Both the position numbers and the translations under genes were made by a program. This document shows, one piece after another, positions 1-4,760 of a stretch of DNA of 8,962 nt. The stretch is from DASRWT01 sp046728035 (lineage in GTDB: Bacteria; Methylomirabilota; Methylomirabilia; Rokubacteriales; CSP1-6): positions 1 to 8,962 of the forward strand of contig JBKPDT010000035.1 of assembly GCA_046728035.1 (NCBI GenBank), written 5' to 3'. The notes beneath the pieces are model-generated. The model was not told the origin of the DNA and did not search any database. It saw only the letters and a list, made by a program, of their open reading frames with translations. Every line of letters starts with the position of its first letter. Within the stretch, counting starts at the first letter, position 1.

Positions 1-594
1 GCAGTACGTCTACGACTACCTCACCATCGGCGACGAGGAATTCCTGCAGCGGAACACCGCGGGGCTGTTCGCCACCCTCGTGGAGGGTCCGGCGCACCTC
101 TCCGTGTTGCAGTTCCGGCTACAGACCAAGGACTTCTCCAACGAAGCGCACATCGAGCCCGCCGAGACGCGGGACGCCTTCAACTACATGGTGGGGCTCC
201 TCCACGTCTTCCGCTTCGCGGCGGACCGGCATCTCATCCGCGTGGGTTACCAGTTCGATGTCGAGAGCGCGCGGGGGAGCAACCACGACTATGCCGGGAG
301 CCGGATCATCGTGGGGCCCAGTACACGCTTCCCTGGTGGGGAACCCGGCTCAAGTACGACTACGACGTCCACTTCAGGAACTACAGCCACTTCAACTCGA
401 TCTTCCCGGTTGACTCGCCCACCAAACGCGAGCGCGCGGACACGGAGCAGACGCACGTGGTGCGGATCGAGCAGCCCCTGCCGGCGAGCTTCACGCTCGC
501 GTTCGAGTTCCAGGGGATCGTGGCGAGGTCCAACCTGCCCGTGTTCAGCTACAACCGCAACATCTTCTCCCTGATCCTGTCCTGGCAGTACTGA
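1..594 (+). CDS. Outer-membrane beta-barrel protein, C-terminal part, with apparent frameshift
   Basis: The gene enters from the left edge and lacks its N-terminus. From position 2 the second frame reads a protein with alternating polar and hydrophobic residues (for example HLIRVGYQFDVES), as in transmembrane beta-strands. After IIVG (308-316) that frame turns into a low-complexity Ser/Thr/Arg tail. Frame 1 then takes over from 316 with AQYTLPWWGTRLKYDYD, continues through FSYNRNIFSLILSWQY and stops with TGA at 592-594. The terminal aromatic residue and the alternating final strand are typical of outer-membrane barrels assembled by the BAM machinery. The barrel style resembles C-terminal barrels fused to TPR domains in Slam-like or other TPR outer-membrane proteins, but no TPR lies inside the window, so that is inference. 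The frame change fits loss of one G in the GGGG run at 313-316, so it is either a pseudogene or an assembly error. It converges on the minus-strand gene ending at 650. Confidence 0.6.
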   Translation, partial: AVRLRLPHHRRRGIPAAEHRGAVRHPRGGSGAPLRVAVPATDQGLLQRSAHRARRDAGRLQLHGGAPPRLPLRGGPASHPRGLPVRCRERAGEQPRLCREPDHRGAQYTLPWWGTRLKYDYDVHFRNYSHFNSIFPVDSPTKRERADTEQTHVVRIEQPLPASFTLAFEFQGIVARSNLPVFSYNRNIFSLILSWQY

Positions 595-617
595 GCAAGG
601 ACAGGCAGCCGTCGGGA

Positions 618-640
618 GCCGGCGCGGGAAACCGCCCGGC
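618..640. terminator. Hairpin between convergent genes, possible bidirectional terminator
   Basis: Between the two converging stop codons, GCCGG(618-622)-C-GCGG(624-627) can pair with CCGC(632-635)-CCGGC(636-640). This gives nine G/C pairs with one bulged C (623) and a GAAA tetraloop (628-631). Neither strand has a T-tract after it, so it is not a textbook intrinsic terminator. Its position at the meeting point of two transcripts suggests a 3'-end-stabilising or termination role; this is inference. Confidence 0.35.
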
Positions 641-649
641 CAGACCGCG

Positions 650-985
650 CTACTTGATCTTCTGGATGTCCACGAGCAGGAGTCGGTCGCCGGTGGGCCG
701 GATGGTGAGACGGACGCGGTCGCCCGGCAGGAGCTTGGCGCGGTCGAGGAGGTCCTTCGACTCCGCCTGGAAGACCATCGAGTCCATCTCGTCCATGAGG
801 CCCGGCATCCTCTCGTGCTTCACCACGATCATGACGTCGCTGAAGCGGGTCTCGTAGACCCCGCTGGCGCGGTAGAGACCCTGACCGGGAAAGTTCGACC
901 GGTAGATGCCCCAGATCCCGGCCGCGAAGGTGGCCAGCAGCACAGAGAAGAGCAGGGGGGCGACCCAGCCGCCCGCACGAGCCAC
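650..985 (-). CDS. Membrane-anchored CusF-like (putative copper-binding) domain protein
   Basis: This is a 111-residue protein. Residues 8-28 form one hydrophobic segment (signal anchor or uncleaved signal), so the remaining 80 or so residues probably face the periplasm. Residues 43-111 resemble the small beta-barrel of the CusF/COG5569 family: VVKHERMPGLM (54-64), a Met-containing stretch EMDSMVF (66-72), then LLPGDRVRLTI (85-95) and a closing LLLVDIQ strand. In CusF, a His, a Trp and two Met residues bind Cu(I)/Ag(I). Here H57, M60, M64, M67 and M70 are candidate ligands, but the usual MxM pair is spaced MxxM and no Trp is present in this part, so metal binding is inferred. The start is GTG at 985-983, forced by an in-frame TAG at 988-986, with a G-rich possible Shine-Dalgarno stretch just upstream. 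It lies 61 bases downstream of the exported small protein gene and probably shares its transcript. Confidence 0.65.
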   Translation of the reverse strand: MARAGGWVAPLLFSVLLATFAAGIWGIYRSNFPGQGLYRASGVYETRFSDVMIVVKHERMPGLMDEMDSMVFQAESKDLLDRAKLLPGDRVRLTIRPTGDRLLLVDIQKIK

Positions 986-1017
986 CTACACGTGCCCCCC
1001 CGCCCGTTCGCGGATGC

Positions 1018-1033
1018 CCACCGGCGCCGGTGG
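1018..1033. repeat. Perfect 16-base palindrome in intercistronic gap
   Basis: CCACCGGCGCCGGTGG reads the same on both strands and lies in the 61-base gap between the two minus-strand genes. It could form an intercistronic RNA stem once a loop is allowed at the centre, or bind a dimeric protein. In DNA this rich in G and C, short palindromes also arise by chance, so the role is open. Confidence 0.4.
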
Positions 1034-1046
1034 CGGCGCCGCGTCT

Positions 1047-1439
1047 CTAGTCGACGTCGCTCTTTGGCGGGATGGCGCCGGAGATGTGCTCCGGAGTCAG
1101 CACCCAGTCGCCGGCGCAGCCCTCTTTGAAGACCTCGGTGGCCGGGCGATAGGCGGTGCCGAAGGTGACCAACAGGAGGCCGACGGTCGCCACGGTGCCC
1201 AGCCCGCAGAGGATGGCCTTGCCGGGCACGTAGACGACATTCATGAAGCCCGCGGCGACCGCATCCCCCGCGGTCGGCTCCACTGAGCCGGAAAGAGGCG
1301 GGTTCAGGATCGACCCCGACGTATCCATCGTCGCCGTCTGGGTCTGCTGCGCCTGCGCCACGGACAGCCAGGTCGCGTACGGCCCGGCGAGCATCATGAT
1401 GAAGGCCAGGACCGCGCACTGCCAGCGGGTGATGGTCAT
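1047..1439 (-). CDS. Exported or membrane small protein of unknown function
   Basis: This is a 130-residue protein. ATG at 1439-1437 is chosen because GAGGAGG (1456-1450) lies ten bases upstream; a longer reading back to 1646 would cross the promoter and looks non-coding. Residues 1-30 form a signal peptide with a Lys/Arg-poor n-region, a hydrophobic core and an AQA-type cleavage site before Q31. A Ser/Thr/Pro-rich linker (31-60) follows, then a second hydrophobic segment at about 76-96 (AILCGLGTVATVGLLLVTF), and a short tail with GCAGDWVLTPEHISG (107-121). C78 and C108 are the only cysteines in the mature part. The Cys-Gly-(Asp)-Trp-x-x-Thr-Pro-x-His tail pattern resembles small uncharacterised proteins I recall from related environmental genomes, but I cannot assign a family. 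It is the first gene of a likely two-gene unit with the CusF-like protein, which hints at an envelope role. Function unknown. Confidence 0.7.
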   Translation of the reverse strand: MTITRWQCAVLAFIMMLAGPYATWLSVAQAQQTQTATMDTSGSILNPPLSGSVEPTAGDAVAAGFMNVVYVPGKAILCGLGTVATVGLLLVTFGTAYRPATEVFKEGCAGDWVLTPEHISGAIPPKSDVD

Positions 1440-1461
1440 GAGTTTTTTTCCTCCTCGGTCC

Positions 1462-1490
1462 ATGATAGCAAGGCAATTCGCGAGATTAAA
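1462..1490 (-). promoter_or_regulatory. Candidate promoter for the 130-residue exported protein gene
   Basis: On the minus strand the extended -10 element TGC-TATCAT (TATCAT at 1467-1462) lies 22 bases before the ATG. The -35 candidate TTTAAT (1490-1485), 17 bases away, is weak. The TGn extension and five of six matches to TATAAT support a housekeeping-sigma promoter. The transcript would start near 1455, within or next to the GAGGAGG ribosome-binding site (1456-1450), so the exact start is uncertain. Confidence 0.45.
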
Positions 1491-1550
1491 GGCATCCGGC
1501 GTCCGCCGGACCCACTCCATATAGAGGGGTGGCGGGGATGCCACACAGGA

Positions 1551-1579
1551 TGCAGACGCCCCTGCGCGGGTGCTATCAT
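1551..1579 (+). promoter_or_regulatory. Candidate promoter of the FAH-dioxygenase-mutase operon
   Basis: TGC-TATCAT at 1571-1579 is an extended -10 element identical over ten bases (TGCTATCATG) to the one on the opposite strand at about 1461-1470. The hexamer 17 bases upstream (TGCAGA, 1551-1556) is a poor -35, consistent with reliance on the extended -10. Transcription would begin around 1585-1587, leaving a leader of about 60 bases before the ATG at 1645. Confidence 0.45.
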
Positions 1580-1614
1580 GCCGGGCGCCGGGGCGGGAAC
1601 CCCGAAGGCCCGGC
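1580..1614 (+). repeat. Inverted repeat at the operon transcription start
   Basis: GCCGGG (1580-1585) is complementary to CCCGGC (1609-1614). Inside it, CGGGG (1589-1593) is complementary to CCCCG (1600-1604) around a six-base loop. The structure begins immediately after the -10 box, so it spans the predicted start of transcription. It could be an operator for a dimeric regulator or, for the inner stem, an RNA hairpin in the leader. G/C richness makes chance pairing possible. Confidence 0.35.
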
Positions 1615-1644
1615 CTCGACGAGCCCCTTGAGAGGAGACACGCC

Positions 1645-2574
1645 ATGAAGATCGTCCGGTTCTCTCAGAACGGCCATGCGCCGCGGCTGGGCTGCCTCGT
1701 GGGCAATGACCGCGTGATGGACCTCGCCGCCAGCGCCACCACCTATCTCGCCGGGCGCGGCGTCACCCGTGCGCAGGCGATCGCGGACGCCCACTTCCCG
1801 CAGAGCACACGCGGCTTCCTCGAGGGCGGGGTGGCCTCGCAGGAGATGCTGGCGGCCATGATGGATGCGGTCAAGGGCGGGAAGCTCGCCGCCGTCACCG
1901 CCCCCCTCGCCTCGGTGCGCCTGCATGCCCCCATCGCCGATCCGGGCAAGTTCATCTGCATCGGCCTCAACTACACCGACCATGCCGCCGAGACCAACAA
2001 TCCCGCCCCGAAGCAGCCGCCCGTGTTCCCCAAGTGGTCGAACACGATCCTCGACCCCGGGGAGCCCATCCTCCGGCCCCGCGGCGAGAAGACGCTCGAC
2101 TGGGAGGTGGAGCTCGGCGTCGTGATCGGCCGGACCGCACGCTTCGTCCCAAAGGAGCAGGCCCTCGACGTCGTCTACGGCTACACCATCATCAATGACG
2201 CGAGCGCGCGCGACTTCCAGTTCCACACCACCCAGTGGGGCGCCGGCAAGATCGGCGACACGCTCGCCCCGGTGGGCCCCTACATCGCCGACCGCGCCGA
2301 GATCCCGGATCCGCACGTCCTTGACCTCAAGACCTGGGTGAACGGGACCCTCATGCAGAATGGCAACACGAAGAACTTCATCTACGACATCCGTTACATC
2401 ATCAACTACCTGACCAACATCATGACGCTCGCGCCGGGCGATCTCATCGCCACCGGCACCCCGGCGGGAGTGGGCTTCTCCCGCAAGCCGCAGGTCACGC
2501 TGCAGCCGGGCGACCGCGTGAAGCTCGAGATCACGGGGCTCGGCACCCTCGAGAACCCCATCAAAGACGCGTGA
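1645..2574 (+). CDS. Fumarylacetoacetate hydrolase (FAH) family protein
   Basis: This is a 309-residue, probably cytoplasmic enzyme. The FAH family uses a divalent metal to cleave or hydrate beta-diketo or 2-oxo acids at the ends of aromatic and sugar-acid pathways. The N-terminal third (1-100) is the variable cap. The catalytic domain begins at FICIGLNYTDHAAE (103-116) and carries the metal-binding pair in DWEVELG (E154, E156) and the third acidic ligand in NDASARD (D185). It continues with GKIGDT (201-206) and the strongly conserved GTPAGVG loop (271-277). The length is normal for the bacterial single-subunit group. The ATG at 1645 is chosen because AGAGGAG (1631-1637) lies seven bases upstream and the N-terminal KIVRFSQNG reading is typical. 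It is the first gene of a three-gene unit with an extradiol-type dioxygenase, which favours a role after ring cleavage (acylpyruvate hydrolase, 2-hydroxydienoate hydratase or decarboxylase/isomerase). The exact substrate cannot be read from the sequence. Confidence 0.9.
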   Translation: MKIVRFSQNGHAPRLGCLVGNDRVMDLAASATTYLAGRGVTRAQAIADAHFPQSTRGFLEGGVASQEMLAAMMDAVKGGKLAAVTAPLASVRLHAPIADPGKFICIGLNYTDHAAETNNPAPKQPPVFPKWSNTILDPGEPILRPRGEKTLDWEVELGVVIGRTARFVPKEQALDVVYGYTIINDASARDFQFHTTQWGAGKIGDTLAPVGPYIADRAEIPDPHVLDLKTWVNGTLMQNGNTKNFIYDIRYIINYLTNIMTLAPGDLIATGTPAGVGFSRKPQVTLQPGDRVKLEITGLGTLENPIKDA

Positions 2575-2580
2575 GGAGGA
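2573..2580 (+). promoter_or_regulatory. Ribosome-binding site overlapping the upstream stop codon
   Basis: GAGGAGGA overlaps the TGA stop of the FAH gene (2572-2574) and lies six bases before the ATG of the dioxygenase gene at 2587. A terminating ribosome therefore sits on the next gene's start site, which supports coupled translation. Confidence 0.7.
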
Positions 2581-2586
2581 TCCGGG

Positions 2587-3501
2587 ATGGCCGTCAAGTC
2601 GCTCCTCCACTACGCCCTCGAGGTCCCGGATCAGGCGATTGGCCAGCGTTACTACCGCGACTTCGGGCTCGCCGACGCGACGGGCGGAGGCAACGCGGTC
2701 CGGCTACGGGCGCCCCGGCAGTCGCGCGACAATGTCCTCCTCTACGAGGGGCCGCGGAAGCGTCTGCATCACCTCTGCTTCGGCGCCGCCGGAGCGGCCT
2801 TCGCGGAGACGCGCGAGGCCGCCCGGGCGGTGGGAGTGCCGGAGATCGATCCGCCCCGCGGCGCGCCCGAGGGGGGGCTCTGGCTCCGCGACCCCGACGG
2901 CAACCTCGTCAATGTTCGGGACGAGGCGGCTCCGCTAGAGCCGCAGGATCCGCCCCTCGCGCTCAACGGGCCCGGCTACGCGGCCCGCGTGGCGAAGCGC
3001 GGCGCGCCCGAGCGGAACGCGTCGGTCGCGCCCCGGCGGCTGGGCCACGTGCTGCTCTTCACCACCGACGTGCCGCGCCAGATGGACTTCTACCAGCGCG
3101 TGCTCGGGATGAAGCTGTCCGATCGGTCGGGCGACGTCATCTCGTTCCTGCGCTGCACCACCGATCACCACAACGTCGCCTTCCTGACCTCGCATGCGCC
3201 CGGCTTCCACCACGGGTCGTTCCAGGTCGGCAGCGTGGATGAGATCGGCATGGGGGCAGTGCGGATGGCGGATCGGGGCTGGCAGCCCGGCTGGGGCTTC
3301 GGTCGGCACGTGATCGGCTCGAACTTCTTCTATTACATCCGAGACCCCTGGGGCAGCTTCGCCGAATACTTCTACGATCTCGACGTGATCCCCGAGGACT
3401 GCGCGTGGGTCCCCCGTGACTGGCCGGGCGAGGACTCGCTCTACATCTGGGGGCCGCCGGTTCCCGCCGACTTCGCCGAGAACAAGGAAGGAGCGGCATG
3501 A
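2587..3501 (+). CDS. VOC-family extradiol (type I) ring-cleavage dioxygenase-like protein
   Basis: This 304-residue protein has two vicinal-oxygen-chelate modules: a degenerate N-terminal one (about 5-115) and a catalytic C-terminal one (about 150-270). In the C-terminal module the expected iron-binding triad is visible: H154 in RLGHVLLF, H208 or H209 in GFHHGSFQV, and E260 in GSFAEYFYD. GRH (239-241) matches the position of the second-shell catalytic His of BphC-type enzymes, and YYIRDPWG (249-256) matches the Tyr-x-x-Asp-Pro-x-Gly part of the extradiol signature, with Tyr where an aliphatic residue is usual. The two-module size is normal for type I extradiol enzymes, which open catecholic rings next to the hydroxyls using Fe(II) and O2. 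The upstream FAH gene supports a meta-cleavage-type pathway; the substrate is not determined. The 3' end overlaps the next gene by ATGA. A non-dioxygenase VOC role is less likely because the triad is intact. Confidence 0.85.
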   Translation: MAVKSLLHYALEVPDQAIGQRYYRDFGLADATGGGNAVRLRAPRQSRDNVLLYEGPRKRLHHLCFGAAGAAFAETREAARAVGVPEIDPPRGAPEGGLWLRDPDGNLVNVRDEAAPLEPQDPPLALNGPGYAARVAKRGAPERNASVAPRRLGHVLLFTTDVPRQMDFYQRVLGMKLSDRSGDVISFLRCTTDHHNVAFLTSHAPGFHHGSFQVGSVDEIGMGAVRMADRGWQPGWGFGRHVIGSNFFYYIRDPWGSFAEYFYDLDVIPEDCAWVPRDWPGEDSLYIWGPPVPADFAENKEGAA

Positions 3502-4706
3502 GTCTCGATCTCGAGGGCCTCCGCACGCTCGCCGTCCCCAACACGACCAAGATCGTGCTGTGCTCCCTCGACGGCCTCGGGGGCCTGCCCCGGCCGGAGA
3601 CGGGGAAGAGCGAGCTCGAGACCGCGCGTATCCCGAACCTCCACGCGCTGGCCGCCCGGGCCGCGTGCGGGCTGATTCGCCACGTCGGACCGGGGATCAC
3701 CCCGGGGAGCGGGCCCGGCCACCTCGGGCTCTTCGGCTACGACCCTCTTCGCTACCCGGTGGGGCGTGGCGTGCTCGAGGCCCTCGGCATCGACTTCGAG
3801 CTGCGGCCGGGTGACGTCGCCGCCCGGGGGAACTTCTGTACGGTCGACGCGGAGGGACGGATCACCGACCGGCGGGCCGGGCGCATTTCCACCGACGTCT
3901 GCGTGGCCCTTTGCGAGCGGCTGCGCGGGATCGGGCTGGAGGGGGTCGAGGTCTTCGTGGAGCCCGTGAAGGAGCACCGGTTCGTCCTCGCCCTCCGCGG
4001 GCCCGGTCTGTCCGGCCGGCTCAGCGAGACCGACCCGCAGGCCAGCGGCCGGCCGCCCCTGGCGGTGGCCGCCACCGCGCCCGAGGGCGCGCGCACCGCC
4101 GCCCTCGTCAACCGCTTCGTGGAGGCGGCGCGGCCGCTCCTCGCCGACGCACGCCCCGCGAACATGATCCTCCTGCGCGGCTTCGACCAGCGGCCGGACA
4201 TGCCGCGGTTCCCCGAGATCTTCGGCGTGAAGGCCGCCGCCATCGCCGCCTATCCCATGTACCGTGGCCTCGCGCGGCTCGTCGGCATGGAGGTGCTCAA
4301 GACCGGCTCCGGCTTCGCCGACGAGGTAGCGACCCTGCGCGAGCACTGGAGCGGCTACGACTTCTTCTTCCTCCACTACAAGGACACCGACAAGGCGGGG
4401 GAGGACGGCGACTTCGACGCCAAGGTCGCCGCGCTCGAGCGGTGGGACGCCCTCCTCCCGGAGATCCTCGCGCTCCGGCCCGACGTCCTCGTGGTCTCGG
4501 GGGATCACGCGACCCCTGCCATCCTCGCCGGGCATGGCTGGCAGCCCGTGCCCACGCTTCTCGCGAGCCCGTACTGCGGCAGCGACCCCGTCACGCGCTT
4601 TACCGAGCGCGATTGCGCGGCGGGGAGCCTCGGCCTGGCGCCGGCGCACCACCTGATGCCACTGGTCATGGCGAACGCGCTGCGCTTCACCAAGTACGGC
4701 GCGTAG
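3498..4706 (+). CDS. apgM: 2,3-bisphosphoglycerate-independent phosphoglycerate mutase, archaeal type
   Basis: This 402-residue protein belongs to the alkaline-phosphatase superfamily (COG3635 type), which interconverts 3- and 2-phosphoglycerate in glycolysis and gluconeogenesis using two metal ions and a phosphoserine. Visible motifs in order: LDGLGG (D25, metal), TPGSGPGHLGLFGYDP (S71 as the nucleophile), HYKDTDKAGEDGDF (293-306, D298 metal), SGDHATP (D336, H337 metal) and AGHGWQPVP (H346 metal). The position that is often His in GHDG is E302 here; I recall this GEDG form in some bacterial members, so it need not inactivate the enzyme. The region 110-260 matches the lid domain that binds the phosphoacid. 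Length is normal. ATG overlaps the dioxygenase stop (ATGA), and AAGGAG (3488-3493) precedes it, so translation is probably coupled. A phosphonopyruvate-decarboxylase-like or other phosphomutase activity cannot be excluded. Confidence 0.85.
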   Translation: MSLDLEGLRTLAVPNTTKIVLCSLDGLGGLPRPETGKSELETARIPNLHALAARAACGLIRHVGPGITPGSGPGHLGLFGYDPLRYPVGRGVLEALGIDFELRPGDVAARGNFCTVDAEGRITDRRAGRISTDVCVALCERLRGIGLEGVEVFVEPVKEHRFVLALRGPGLSGRLSETDPQASGRPPLAVAATAPEGARTAALVNRFVEAARPLLADARPANMILLRGFDQRPDMPRFPEIFGVKAAAIAAYPMYRGLARLVGMEVLKTGSGFADEVATLREHWSGYDFFFLHYKDTDKAGEDGDFDAKVAALERWDALLPEILALRPDVLVVSGDHATPAILAGHGWQPVPTLLASPYCGSDPVTRFTERDCAAGSLGLAPAHHLMPLVMANALRFTKYGA

Positions 4707-4719
4707 CGAGCGGGCGGGG

Positions 4720-4748
4720 TTGCCGGTCCTCCGGACGCCCGGTATCAT
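4720..4748 (+). promoter_or_regulatory. Candidate promoter for the two-component pair
   Basis: TTGCCG (4720-4725) and TATCAT (4743-4748) are 17 bases apart, matching four of six and five of six consensus positions for a housekeeping-sigma promoter. The predicted start near 4755 leaves only about six bases before the ATG at 4761. The site lies in the 54-base gap after the mutase gene, so the kinase pair may be transcribed alone as well as by read-through. Confidence 0.5.
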
Positions 4749-4760
4749 CGAAGCAACCGA

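Noticed and set aside
1525..1560. Possible sigma-54 -24/-12 promoter before the FAH gene
   Set aside because: The GG (1531-1532) lacks a GC at the required spacing (AC at 1543-1544), so it does not match the consensus.
1440..1646. Longer N-terminus for the 130-residue exported protein, starting near 1646
   Set aside because: It would bury the ribosome-binding site and promoter, and the extra residues precede a clear signal peptide that should be N-terminal.
1576..2610. Minus-strand open frame of 344 codons opposite the FAH gene
   Set aside because: Shadow of a well-supported FAH-family gene; composition is low-complexity.
4711..4741. Imperfect hairpin after the mutase gene as a terminator
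   Set aside because: Short broken arms (CGGGC/GCCCG and GTCC/GGAC) without a T-tract, and it overlaps the candidate kinase promoter.
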